DNA of 64,000 nucleotides, from NCBI GenBank assembly GCA_020746105.1, contig CM036617.1:178030412-178094411 (forward strand). The letters are read 5' to 3'. Each line of letters starts with the position of its first letter. Within the stretch, counting starts at the first letter, position 1. The position numbers and the translations under genes were made by a program. Shown piece after piece: positions 25,788-38,640 of this stretch. The stretch comes from Trogon surrucura (Eukaryota; Chordata; Aves; Trogoniformes; Trogonidae). The notes under the pieces are model-generated. The model was not told the DNA's origin and ran no database searches. It saw nothing but the letters and a program-made list of their open reading frames with translations.

Positions 25788-27048
25788 CTTTTATTGTTCC
25801 AAAAATATTTGGGCTTTGTATACAAATATATACATATACACAGGGTGGAATTAGCAATAAACACACAAGTCTTGTTCCCACAGTGGCTGAAGTCGATGAT
25901 GATAAAAAGTGAAAGCCAAAACTCTATAATCGAGTACAAATGGAAAAAAGATTTTTTTTTATCTACACAAATAAAATACAAAAAAAGAAAATAAGGAAGG
26001 GATTGCAATGAAGTAAAGATGGAAGAGAATTTAGGATTATGCTGAAAATATTGAATACAGGGATGAAGATAGATAACAGGAGTAAAAATTAGACATAATT
26101 GGTTATGTTAATTATACAACTCAGAGGAAAAGCTTAAGAAGATTAAGCTGAGAGTGACAGGACAGCCTCAAGTCCAAATTCTGAAAGAACAGGAACAGGA
26201 TATTTCAGGTAGCCAGATCTCTGATTTTTCCTATAGGCATAGGAGAGAGCACAGAGCAGCAAAGGACGAGAAGGAAAAGGAATCTTAGCAACCGATGGTC
26301 CTGATTTCAACACACTTTTCAATAATGTTCATGTTTTTAGAGGTAGTTTTCAGAAAAAAAAAGTGTATGTAAAGATACACAGGTCAAGGAAAAATGAGAA
26401 GGCAGATCACACTACATTAATTCAAGAGCTTCCTTTGAGGTTCTGGCATTTATAAGACATTGGGATTGTGAGAGAACTCACATATCTGAAGTTCAGAAAA
26501 GTATTTTTCATATAGTACACATGGGAAATCATTACTCAGTCTACAGAAAATTAGGATTAATATCAGAAATACTAGGTCAATAAAAAACTAACTAAAGGGA
26601 AAATGAAAGTACTTAGTGTTGAAAAGTTTCAGGCTAGAGGGAAATATTAAGAGAGTTCCTCAATTATCAGTCTCAGAAGAAATCTTGTTACTTTCATAAT
26701 GACCTTGACCAAAGTATCACTAATATACTGGTGAAATCTTATGATCATTCATTTTTTTGGGAGATAATCAATAATAATGAGCATTAGGATATCAATATGC
26801 AAAGAACCTGATGACCTTGAAAACATTAGTAATTTAAATTAAATAAAAACCTATCACATATATGGCAAGGCCATCCCCCTAAGGACTAATAAAAACATTT
26901 CTTCCATAAGCCAGAAGTTCATCAGTTGAAAATGGCTGAGGCAGAAAAGGATCAGTCATAGGATTTAACTACAAGTTGTGAGTGTTATATGGACAATGCA
27001 ACTCTAAGCCACATCAAATAAGGTTTTTCAGGAGAGAAGGAAATAGTG
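25788..27048. other. Unique non-coding stretch
   Basis: No gene is recognised. Just beyond the CR1 5' edge are short overlapping ORFs on both strands (25706-26008) without motifs. The last few hundred bases may hold a more decayed upstream part of the old CR1 that follows, but I cannot align it. Confidence 0.4.
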
Positions 27049-27452
27049 ATGCTATTGTACAAGATGTGGGGAAAATCTAATCATCGGTATCTCTAATATG
27101 CCACAGAATCCTGTTCACTCATGTTAAAGAATGATAAGCTTAAATTGGAAGAGGTGCAGAAAAGAGGTGCCAACATGATCAGAGAAATGGAAAATCTATC
27201 TGACAAAAAGAGACTAAAAGTGCTTAAGTATATCAGGTCTGGCGAAATGAAAGCCGTGAAAAATATGCCAGGGAACTGAACAGTGAAGGAGAAAAAAAGT
27301 ATTATTCAGTCAAGGGGCCACAGCTGGCACAAGAAAGAATGAATATAAGACAGCCATGAATAAAGTTAGGCTGTAAATTAAAAAATAAAATTAAGAAGTC
27401 TAAACATTAGAATAACAAGAATCAGGAACAGCCTTGGAAGAGAAGAAATGGA
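27049..27452 (+). mobile_element. Ancient, highly diverged CR1 LINE
   Basis: This is an old CR1 lineage in sense orientation. In order it shows gctattgtacaag (the P-L-Y/L-Y-K motif), tcactcatgttaaagaatga, a gaagaggtgcagaaaagagg segment (L-E-x-V-Q-K-R-G), gatcagagaaatggaaaat (M-I-R-x-M-E-N), ctggcacaagaaagaatgaa with tataagac (the R-x-N-G-Y-K-like motif), and aggaacagccttggaagaga (W-N-S-L-P-R). The usual segment encoding F-S-L-x-K-R-R is missing, so there is an internal deletion near 27226. The general pattern resembles CR1 copies shared by turtles and birds. Many indels and stops make it a fossil. Confidence 0.75.
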
Positions 27453-30400
27453 TGCAGCTCCCATCCCTTCCCCAGACTAGCAGCTAGCTCCACCATGCTT
27501 TACAAGCTCAAAAGGTAGACCAGTAGGAAGTGCTACTCAAAGCAGGGAAGGAGTTGGAGTTGGCAATCAAAGAGAACCCTATCCATCTTACACTTCCAAA
27601 ATTCTTTAAACAGCAACTAGCATCTTTCAAGAGCAGCTATATCTGTTTATAGAATCCGACAGTTTTATTTCTATAGACTAAACTTGCTAATTAAAACAAT
27701 CTTCACTACTGCATGCCCCTGAGACATTTGTGATCTTTCCACTTCAACTATAGTTTGTTACTGAACTGTTAAGTGACATTTTCACATACTTCAATATTCT
27801 GATTGCCTTAAATAAAGCAAAATACATAGGAAAAAGACCATCCAGCAGCAGCCACGAGGAATTCCTTTTCGCAGATCACAAATCTATACCATATCCTCTT
27901 CTCAGTATATATACTTATTTAAAGACATAACAATTTTGCAGGCATAATAGTTTTGCTTTGTTCTTTACATAGCTATTCAGACACAGTATAGAAGTGTACT
28001 TAGTTGATGCAGTCTGAATGGAGGCAAAAAAAGAGCTTTCATAATGCCACTGCATATCTGTGCCGCTTTTTCATTAACAGCCACTTCCCAGAACAGGCTC
28101 ACACGTGCGATTTGTTCCTAAGGAGGTTAGAACTGACAGAAGTCAAGCATTTATTTTTTGTAAAGAAAGAGTCTAATCTAACTAGATACATGAATTTAGG
28201 CGGTTTAATTATCACAGACCGTTGTGAAGGAATATTTAAAGAGCAGTAACCTTTTTATTTGCCCGAACAGAAATGACTGAGGAGCAAGGAGGACTAAGTG
28301 TCAGCAAGACCTTGGCAGTCCTTTCTTTTGTAATAAGGTCAGGATTCTTTATTGGACCAAATGAAGAGCCAAGAACTGGCTGGGAAAGCCATCATAGGAG
28401 ATGCTTGATAAGTAATTTTGAAAGCTAAATTAGTAATACAGGTCCTGAGAGAACAGCATCCTGGCTAATCACCCTCAACTCAGCATCTGGGCCGACACAG
28501 CTTTTGCATCATTCCTGTAAGTTTTGCATTGCCATATTGTTGGAGCATTTACCAGCTCGTGCTGGTCACAGCTTCAGGCACTTGACTGAAAGGGGTGTAA
28601 ATCACCCACAAAAGTAGTTTGCAAATTCATAGACTATCATTAAACATCATCCTTACAAGTCAACTGTACACTTCCCAGAATAAGTCTACACCTTATATTC
28701 AGTTACCTATTGCAATAGTTGCTTCTTTATTTATAAGTTTTTTAAATTCTATTTTACATAAATCCATAATAAACCACCTATACAACCACACAAAAAAAAA
28801 ACAGATAGTGAGAAAATATATCATTAGCAATAGTGATAGTTAGAGATCATTGCAACCCTAGCATAATGTAAATGAGGAAAGGCAACATTAATAGCAACAT
28901 CAGGGATCCACTATTTGTACACAAATACAAAAGAAAGAATAAACAACTATGTACAAACAACTTCATTCAGAAAAGTTATCTGGTTGACTATACTCAAGTA
29001 TACTCTGTCTCCAATACTGCCCCACAACAAACAGGTTTTCAGACTTGCACCTCTATTATTAGCACGACAGATATTTTACAATGCCACCTGACTGCAGCAA
29101 AGTTACAAAGGATTTGTGGGTTAAGGGACAAAAGAATACAGTGCAGTGCCTTCAACTCAACCTGCTCTGAGTAAAATTCTCTCTCTTTTTTTGCAAAAAA
29201 CATTTGGGCTTGGTTTATAGACACATGCATCCTAGAGAGGTTCATGTAGGTCTAGGATGTGTGCTAAGTTTAACGAAAGTCATTCTGCTCTAGCAGGGTT
29301 CAAAGATATGTATTAATAGCTACACTGAGGTCATCATGCTGCCTGTGAAGGGACAGCAATAAATGCTTCTGGTTACACTCAGTCTTCATTTCTCCTACCC
29401 AAGATACAGTCTGCCCTGAGTCCATGGGCCTAAGTGGTGCCATGGGATGTGCTGCTGTGTTTTTGCACCATCTAAGTCCAAAACCATCATTCCCAATTTC
29501 TCTCCTGCCCTTGGGCTTTTCCCTACCAGTGTAGACAGAATCTGATAAATTATAGTTTTTATAAGAACATTTGAGAGCCGAAAAGTACAGATTGCATTTT
29601 TAAAACACAGAGCCCTCCAGAATCCACTTTCTGTTCATTCGTATATTTAGTATTTGCTCTGAAGACCACCTTCAAGGTAATTCACATCTCATCACCAGCC
29701 ATCTTGAATAGCCAGCTTGCAAGTGCAATATATGACTTTGATCCTAGATCCCTAGAAATGTAGAATGATTTAAAAAATCACTTTGATAACTGAACCCCAA
29801 ATTTACATTTAAATGAGATATTACTTGCAAAAAAAAAGTAGCTATTTCATGTTATTCTAAAACTATTAAAACCTGCAGTTTCAGAGCTTGCTTTCTTTTA
29901 TGTCGCTCTTGAGTATTGACTTTGATCAATGCTCGGCTGTTTCATTTATTAAAATCTGCCATTTCATCTGCAGAATTTGTTCTTGTTTAGTATTGCAGTT
30001 TCATCAAAATATCTCAAATAAGATAAAAAAAAGAGTGTTGGATAAATATAATCTTAGGCACAACACACAGCCCTAGAAATTCTTAGATCGGTATTGCTGG
30101 GCAAAATGACTGGAGAACTGCATTTACTTCTGTTCTCACTTAAGTGTTCTCATTACTGGCACTTTCTAATCAGCTAATTGGTTTCATCCTTGGGCTCTGC
30201 AAAAATAGTCTACGCAGCACACTATACAAAGACAGCAGCTGGTCCCATAATGTTATTGTGCATTGCTTCACCTCCTGAATGAGATTTATCTCCCTGATCC
30301 AATCTGTCATATGATTCTGGGAAAAAAAAATGTATTTTGTTTTGTTATTTTTTTTTACTAATAAAAATGTGTAAATCATAAACATGGAACAATTTCCAGT

Positions 30401-31719
30401 GAGTGTGGGAAAACTGTGAACGTGTTGAGGATTCACATTTTTCTTAGGATGGTGGGAAACTAATCTGTTTCTTTCCTGGGCCCATTAAATAGATGATGTT
30501 GTTATCTCAGGTGACATGTCAGCAGAAAGCTAGCTTGCAGTAGAGGCAGTACACAATACTAATGAAACACTCCAGAGGCAAATCTGGTATACACTGTCAC
30601 TAATTCAAAGTTTATGGTAGGTTTTCTTATCAGTGAAGCCACCTTTTCCAATTTCTCTTTCCCTACTGGCTTCATCCACATTAAGCTCAAAGGAATAAGA
30701 AAGCTCTCGGACATGGCTTGCTGAATATTGGCATGATTAATACCTGCTCCCTGACAGCTGTTTGAATTGAGGTGTTCTCTCATCATAAACAGCCTGGACT
30801 GTGTTCATACTGAGGTTTGGCTTTTAAGGAATGACTTCTCTCATACGCAGAATGCGGTGGAAGGAAAGAGGGGCTGCGAAAACCTTCTCCACACTTGCAA
30901 CACATTCTGCAATAGCTGTTATGCCACAAAAGTAGTTAGAAATCAAGGTCAGGATTATAGCACCAGGGATTTAAAAGTAACGCTAATTCTGAATTAGCAT
31001 TGGGTACCAACAATTCATTATATATTAAACAAGGTGCTGTTTACTTGCCCATCAGGAGGCAGTTCCACCTGAAACATAAACTGTACCCCATTGATTATGC
31101 AAGACAGCACAATTTCCAATAATTAAAACAGCTTTCAAAGAAGAAAAACTCTTAGACTAATTGCAGGCCTGTGTCCTGAGGGTCACCAGAGACTTCTAAT
31201 CAAATCTAAATCATCTTTTTAATATAGTCATCATAGTATCTCCATGATAAAGTTAAATACTGTTGTCATTTCTACAGGAGATTGACAGGAAAAAGGTGAT
31301 GGCATGAGGTGACCAGGTAACGCATGACAGCAATCCCTAGTAGTTACGAGTGGGCTTTTCTTCACACCTCTCTCCTCAACCAGGATATATTTTCTGCTAT
31401 TTGTCTTGCCAAAAGGCCTAGCAGGTGTCTGGGTGGATTAATGGGGTGAAGCCCTATGCCAAAAGCTGTTGTTTCTTTGTCCCCATCCTCTCCTATTTCC
31501 TGTAAATGCAAACTAGTTGCTGTTCACCACCAACTGGAGGCATCTGCCACAGTGGCTTCCCTGAGATTTAGTTGGAACCAACGAGTACCCAGGACAACAG
31601 TCAGAAACAACACACAAAATCAAGGTTAGCTCTCTAGTAATCAGTTTGATGTGTATTGTTTACACCAGAACTCACAAGAAACTCCTAGTGCTCACCTCAA
31701 AGAGTACTGTCACATACAC
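27453..31719. other. Unique non-coding stretch
   Basis: No gene or repeat family is recognised. ORFs reach 100 codons (28872-29174 plus) but are low in informative motifs and are overlapped by frames on the other strand. Confidence 0.45.
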
Positions 31720-32260
31720 AGTCACAGAAACGTTGAGGCTGGAAAAGACCTCTGAGATCATCAAGTCCAGCCTATGACCCAACACCATCACATCGGCCAG
31801 ACCACGGCACTAAGTGCCACATCCAGCCTCTCCTTAAACACCTCCAGGGACGGTGACTCCACCACTTCCCTGGGCAGTGCATCCCAATGCCTGAGCACCC
31901 TCTCTGTGAGGAAGGGCTTCCTGAGATCCAACCTAAACCTCCCCTGACACAGTTTCAGGCCAAGCCCTTTTGTGCTGTGGTTGCCTGGGAGAAGAGCCCG
32001 ACCTCCACTTGACTACACCCTCCCTTCAGGCAGTTGTAGAGAGTGATAAGGTCCCCCCTAAGTCTCTTCTTCTCCAGGCTAAACACCTCCAGCTCCCTCA
32101 GCCTCTCCTCACAGGACTTTCCCTCCAGTCCCTTCCCCAGCCTCGTTGCTCTCCTCTGGACCCACTCCAGCACCTCAGTGTCCTTCTTGCAGTGAGGGGC
32201 CCAGACCTACACACAGCGCTCGAGGTGAGGCCTCATCAGTGCTGAGCACAGGGGGACAGA
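31720..32260 (-). mobile_element. CR1 LINE, 5'-truncated
   Basis: The plus strand begins with a degraded terminal region (cagaaacgttgaggctggaa). It runs through a tccacttgactacac segment and a ctccaggctaaacacctcca segment and ends near a gaggcctcatcagtgctgag stretch. On the minus strand a 72-codon frame (31955-32173) encodes the CR1 ORF2 C-terminal motifs L-E-x-V-Q-R-R-A-T-R, S-x-E-E-R-L-R-E-L and [11 protein letters not shown]. It then runs out of frame before reaching the tail. No active-site motif is included. The subfamily differs from the neighbours: it reads gaggctggaaaagacctctg where the 25582 and 38166 copies read ggaagggacct. Confidence 0.95.
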
Positions 32261-34574
32261 ATAGGAATACTAGAAGGAATTCAGTATTCTTAAGGAGTGC
32301 TTAGATTATAAGCTATAATTATAGCAATTCACAGCAGTAGGCCCTAAACCATTGTCTCAGCTGTGCAATTACAGATCTTGCTTTTTTATTTTTTTCTTTC
32401 CGTTTATTTTTCCCCCCAAGAAGCTGCTGGTGGGTTGCAGTGCCTGACTTTCCATGATTTAAGCAAGACTGATTTTCCACGGCTCCGAAAAGCCAACTCT
32501 CTTCAGGGAGGCAATGTTTCTTCCTATTGCATCTCCTCTTCCTCTCATCGTGTCACATGCACACTTCAGAAGCACGAGACACCTTCCTGTTTTGTGCTGA
32601 ATACCGTTTTTTTGCTCAATTTCTAATCAGCCATTTGTTAAGGGAGCTGCAAAAGCACACAAAGGAAGCAGCTGTTCCCTCGCTATTGCAAATGTGCAGC
32701 TCCTTGGGCAAATGCTGCTCGAGGCACCACCCAGAGGTGGCTGCTAATGTACACTAAGGCTCCCCCAACACCCCAAACTAATGCTTCTCCTCTGAGATAA
32801 CTCTCACCCCTATGGCAAAAGGAACCAAATTCCTACCAGCATTTTGTATAATACAGGCGTTTACCTCAAGAAAACCCAAAACATTTTCCAGAGATGTTTC
32901 TTTAAATAAGAGTATAAGGACACACAGGTTGCTTGAAACAAATATACGCTTATTTTTTTAAGGAGTCTACATATTTTGCAGCAGAGGTTACTTTCCTATT
33001 TGGTGATTTTCATGCTATTATAAGCACCACAACAGTTGGTAATGGAAAGTAATTAAAATTACACGTGATTACTAAAGGGAGATATATCTCACAACCAATG
33101 TTAAGCAAAAATAGAGTGTTTTCTAAACCGCAAGGCACATGAACAGAGCATAAGAAATGGACACAAACTCAGGAATATTTAAAATGAAAACCGAGTATCT
33201 AGGCTGATACTCATTCACCTCATTAAACCCTGTAACATTTCAAGAGTTTTTAAATAAGCAAAATCTATTAAAACTGATTTCCTTGGTATTCTAAAAGTTG
33301 TTTGATTTATTTTGGGGGGAGGGGTTTGGTTTTTTTTTTTAAATGAGTGGAAAATCAGGTTATCACGTTTAGATAAAAGTGGTCAAATATAAATGGATAT
33401 AAACACAGATTCGAAATGGAAGTTGCTGGTGTGCTGCTTCTTTAAGTACCACTAGTTGAACACGATAAAATACAAGCACCTGCCAGACTTCAAGGGAAGT
33501 TTCAGTACTTTCAATAGTATTCCCAGGGTTTTTCAAATAAAATAGCTTCTTCCTTCCCAAGAAAGAAATCTGCCTTTTTGTGATTTGCTCTAGTGAAGAC
33601 CTGTTGTGATGGCAGAGCTCCCTGATGGACCAAGAGATATGGCTACATGGATTAATTTGAGGTGTCTTGGCCCAAACCTCTGCCACTCAAAAAATGAAAC
33701 ATTCATGCACCAATTCCAAAGGAAGAAATATGATCTTGCATTTTAAAAAACCCCAAAACTAATGTGGAAGACAAGAAAAGAATTCATGTGAATAGTGTTT
33801 TTTACCAGAGAGATACTATTTACGTGGATATCTTCTGAATTTTTGCTTAGTACTTCAACTGAACTGAAAATCAATACTTCAGGTTTTGTTTACAAAGAAG
33901 GTTTTTATAAAGTATATTTTACAGTGAAGTACTTCTAGAATAATAGTTAAACATGTTGCCACTGTGAGTATTGCCCAAAAAATTATCTAATAATTGCTTC
34001 AGTTTGTATTAATGTGCAAAACTGAGTAAAAATAGAAGTTGGACAGATTTTAATGAGAATTTAATGAAAATTTCCACTGTATTTTCTGCAATTTTTAACC
34101 TAGTCATCAAGTAAAATTATTTGAACAGTACGCAGCCTTTTCCTAATTTAGTTTATTTGACGGCAGTAGAACGTCAAAGTTATATATATTAAATATACAT
34201 AAGTAGAAAGCAAGATATTAAATAGTGAAATATCTGAAATATCAAGTTAAATCACAATAAAAATTCACTGTAGGACTTGAATTCACATGCATTTTGAATT
34301 TAATGAAGTAAATTTAATTGTTACTCACATCATTGCTTGCTATTGATATCTGCAGCGAATAAATTACAACAACCCATTTCACTGAGACAGAACAGACTTG
34401 AGATTGTTAAAAGGAATATTTTTGTACCTAGAAAAAGTCAGCTATACAACTCTGTATCCCCAAATATCACAAACGGAAAGCAGTTATGCTAATTGCTAGC
34501 ATTTAGCGTTAGGTTACATATAGCAAACCTACACTTAAATATCTATTCCTAGAGTAATTACATGTGAGGAGGCT
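32261..34574. other. Unique non-coding stretch
   Basis: No gene is recognised. A short G-rich then T-rich patch lies at about 33310-33340. The 105-codon minus ORF at 33369-33686 has no known motif. The rest is AT-rich. Confidence 0.45.
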
Positions 34575-34978
34575 GTAATTGCACACGCCTGGCACGACGT
34601 GGTCCATGTCCCAGGTGACCTGTCCTTCCCCAGCATCCTTAGGCCGAGCACTGCCGTGAGGGGTGTGCAGCTGGTAGGGCCCCCCCTTATGGGAACTCAC
34701 CACGCCAGAGCTCCAAGGGGCGCCCAGCGACAGGACCAGAGCCGACCCTCCTTGAGAAATGCCTCCTCTGCCTGGAAAGCAGTCCTGCCTTCCCTGGGAG
34801 GCCTCAGGAGATGCACTGGGAAGGAATGTGGGGCAGCTGGAGCAGCTGCCGGGGCATCTCTCTCCCCACCTCTCCAGCAGCAAGACGGGACTCTCCCCAG
34901 ATGTTCAGGGCTCTGCTCCTTCCTCCCCACCCTCACTTCCTTACCAGCATAAGGGCACAGGCCCTCCACCTTTAGGCG
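34575..34978. other. GC-rich, CpG-bearing block of unknown origin
   Basis: About 400 bp is strikingly GC-rich between very AT-rich flanks, with around a dozen CpG dinucleotides. Three or four overlapping frames stay open on both strands (up to 124 codons), as expected for GC-rich DNA. None has a domain I recognise, and the frames are not mutually consistent with one gene. On the minus strand a possible 5' splice site (gtgagt) lies near 34700. It could be an LTR of a different ERV family, an exon or promoter of an unannotated transcript, or an orphan CpG-rich regulatory element. Nothing in the sequence decides between these. Confidence 0.4.
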
Positions 34979-37900
34979 GGAAATACCATTTTTATCTGTG
35001 TACTGGAAAGCCTCAAGTGGCTCTGTATGAGGCTAAAATCACAATTTTTTTCCATTTACACTAGCTGATATAATGAAAGAGAGAATCAGCCCCCTTAAGC
35101 AAATGATACTATGCCACCTTCAGTGTCAGGGATATATATAAAATGTAAAATACACTGTATTTTGAGTGAGAATATAAATAAAATTATGCAAAGGATATGC
35201 TTGTGACACAAAGTAATTTTTTGTGGTAATTTCTGAGTGGGAATGTTGCCTAGGCAATAGCCTGTAGGGTAAGGACACAGTTAGAACTAAAAAGCCTCCC
35301 TGGAAAAGGCAAAGAAGTATGATAAATTACAGACTTGCACGAAGTTTACCGAGTTTCTGGCACTGTTCCCGTCGAGCTATAATCTGGTCTGGCTGTCATT
35401 CTTGCTCTGAGACCCATTTTGCACAGAGACTGAAAAAAAACCAGCGTGCTCTCATGTCTGGTGTCACGCGCACACATAAATCTCACCCACGTTTCTCTGA
35501 AAACCACAGTTTTTGCCATGCAAAACTCATGCCTACTTTATGGGGTTTACTAATCAAATATGCAACAATAACCAAACAATAGCTGAAATATTCACCCCAG
35601 CCCACATACATAACTCTTATTCCAAAAACTGCTTAGCTTTCATCTGTCTCTGTGAAGAGACTCATACCCATTTGCTGTATAACCCAGCAGGCAAACAACT
35701 CATCCGACACAGCACTAGCCAAGAGCGTCTGCATATACTAACAAGATGAAATGTTTTAGATAAACATTACTCACTTGTTAGAGAAACTGTGCATTGGGTC
35801 AAGTGATTCGCTTTTGGGGAAGTTGAAAAACAGTTATTCTACTTCAACACTTACCTCTGTTACTCCTCTGAAATAACCACTCAAGTTTAATGAAATATTT
35901 ACACCATTTAAAACATTTAAGCCATTTCATTACTTTTTAAGATAGGAAATTATGGTTAGGAGCAGCAGCTTTAAATCTGAACAAGATTATATATGAGGTC
36001 AAGTTCAGTAAAACAAAATTGCCTATGCTGACCATTACCTAATTTTAGTTACAAGCCTTAACCAAAGCAGTTAAAATACTCCTTGGGAAGATTTCTAAAT
36101 AGGACTGAAGGTTGGTAAAGAGCAGGAATCAAGAAATGAACAAGGTCAGCATTCTGCATTTCAGGGTCCCTTTACAGTCGGAAAGAAATAAACAAATTTA
36201 GACGATGGTTCTTTTGGCTTAGTTCAGATATCTACTTTAGGTTCTGAGCAACTGACTTCAAAAGTGAATGTTTTTCTCCTCTGACTATAAAAAGAGACAC
36301 TAGATCACAGCCCAATGGTTGTAATTGCAAATATCCAAAACCTAAGCTGAATTCCTCCCACTGTTTTCAGATCATCGCAAAAAAACCCAACCCAAAACAC
36401 AACGCCCCTCTGTGCCCAAGAACTTCCCAAAAATATTATTGATAAGGAGCACTCAGTTTAAAGAGCAAGACTTAAGTGCAGTAAGATGACACCATTTCCT
36501 ACAAAAAGAGGAGAAAGAAAATGTCTTCCACTTTCACATCCAGCAGTGAGCTTAAATTGTAGCCACGCTGATTTAGACCTCCTGTTAGGACAAGCTTTCT
36601 AAAGGCCAGCTAATTGCTGTTTAAGCCTAAATCAACTCTGTAAGAAGGCTGTGAAACATCCACCTCTAAATTTTGCTAAAAGAGTTGAAACTTCTTGGAA
36701 ATTATTTCTGCTGAAAAGGTAGGAGACAACCAAGAAAACACTCTATAATCCCTCTACTTGAAGAGCGGTCCTTGGCTGATGGGTTCAGTTTCCATCTTAC
36801 CCACCTGTCTATCACCAGTCACTTTCCAAAGCCCATCAGAAACTCACCGGTTACTCAAGCTTGGTAGCACCATTCCAGCTTTCAAATTCCAGAAGAAAAT
36901 GCTGAGGACTCACAAACGCAAAACACATTGTTTTTAATTGTTTTATTTTTATTTTTTTACACTGTTCAGTGTCAGAAACGAAGCAGCAATGCCTGATTTC
37001 ATTATGGTGTTGCAAAATTAGCCTCCTTTAACCCCAGCAACAGTCATTTGGCACAGTGGCTTAGTTTTCCATTAACTTTCCCTAATCATATTCCAAGTCC
37101 CCAGTAATGATTTAATACCTCACGTTCATTGCCAGTTTTGCTGCTGCCAGTATTTTACCTGCTTTTCTCCCCTCCTCTCCCAACCCCATCATCGACACAG
37201 CCTAGGCAAGGCGCCGTCAGGAGACTGCTCTATCCACCATTAATACCTTCTTCCATGTCTCTCAGTCTCAAGGAAGTCATCAGTCTCCTTGCACCAGTGA
37301 GCTTACACTCGGTTATCTCCAAGAGCACTGAAAGACCTTAGTTATGGCCACGAGAGGACCTTATTTTGTCTTTATTCTTCCTGCGTCGACAAATTTTCAT
37401 AAACCTAATACATTCACTATCCTACCCTCTACAAAAATGTTAGGTCCTAACCAGAAAAATCAAAGTCAAAAAGTTTTGGCAAATAAAAAAAAAAAAAAAT
37501 CTGGAGAATTTGTGAAAAGCAGTGTTCCCTCACAACAAAAAAAAAGTTATGGTGTCTGCTTATTAGCTGTTTTCCAGGGCAATTCTGCCACTCCATTTTT
37601 GCCCAGTCTAAAGGAAATTAACTGATTGCTCTCGTTTGCATTAAAAGTGCATTGATCCTCAACCCTCTTTAACTATTCTTGTTTTCTCCCTCTTTTCTCT
37701 TTCCATCCTTTCACCACATAGGAATATTTTCTTGCTGTTTTACTTTCTTCTTTTTTCCAGCACTCATGTTTCACACCATCTTTACATATATTTCTTATAC
37801 TACTACCACCGTTACAGGTGACTGAAGCTCTTGGTAAAAAATTGACAATAAAAAAATATCTGAAGTATTCTGGAATTAATCACATTTCTCTTTTTTTTAA

Positions 37901-38165
37901 TTCAGTTAAGCACAACAGTATGATTATACCCTATAGATTATAAACAAATCATATATGTTTTTCATGGCAGACTGGACACCATGGCACTATGATGCTTTTT
38001 ATTACTAACTTTTGCAAGCAAGAGAGATATTGCCATGATAATCTTTTTTTCATACTTTATAATTATGTAGTTTAACTTGGCTCCTCAAACTCTTCAGTTT
38101 TTAGAATAGCTTGAGTGCCTTTGCAACAGAAGCAGAAAATGAATGTATTATCTATCTCAGGTTTT
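34979..38165. other. Unique stretch, possible old repeat remnant at left
   Basis: No gene is recognised. At about 35045-35100 a ccatttacactagctgat stretch followed by gagaatcagccccc recalls an old amniote dispersed repeat. A 15-base A run lies at 37485-37499. Confidence 0.35.
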
Positions 38166-38640
38166 CATAGATCATAGAATGGTTTGAGTTGGAAGGGACC
38201 TTAAAGACCATCTAGTTCCAACCCCCCTGCCATGGGCAGGGACATCCCCCACTAGATCAGACTGCTCAGAGCCCCATCCAGCCTGGCTCTGAACACTTCC
38301 AGGGATGGGGCTTCCACCACCTCTCTGGGCAACTTGTGTTGGTGCCTCATTGCCCTCACAGTAAAGAACTTCTTCCTAATGTCTAATCTAAACTACCCTG
38401 CTCTAGTTTAAAACCATTGCCCCTCATTCTATCACCACACACCCTTGTTAACAAACCCCCTCCCCCCAGCTTTTCCTGTAGGCCCCCTTCAGGCACAAGA
38501 AGGCTGCTCTAAGGTATCCTCAGAGCCTTCCCTTCTCCAGGTTGAACAGCCCCAACTCTCTCAGCCTGTCGTCATAGGATAGTTGTATCAGTCCCTCTGA
38601 TCATCTTTGTGGACCTCCTATGGACCTGCTCAAAAGGTCC
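38166..38640 (-). mobile_element. CR1 LINE, 5'-truncated
   Basis: The plus strand begins catagatcatagaatgg, the reverse complement of the CR1 3' octamers, followed by the well-kept ggaagggacc and ccccctgccatgggcaggga stretches. It then passes through the gtaaagaacttcttcctaat module and the accccctc / cttttcctgtaggccccctt region. It ends at a region equivalent to the hydrophobic L-F-N-L-E-K-R segment (cttctccaggttgaacagcc). Sense is minus. The internal frames are broken. The 5' truncation point is around 38640, next to an A run on the plus strand. Confidence 0.95.

Noticed and set aside
34509..34883. 124-codon minus ORF and overlapping plus ORFs in the GC-rich block
   Set aside because: Several frames are open at once, a side effect of few AT-rich stop codons. 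None resembles a known protein, so only the block itself is reported.
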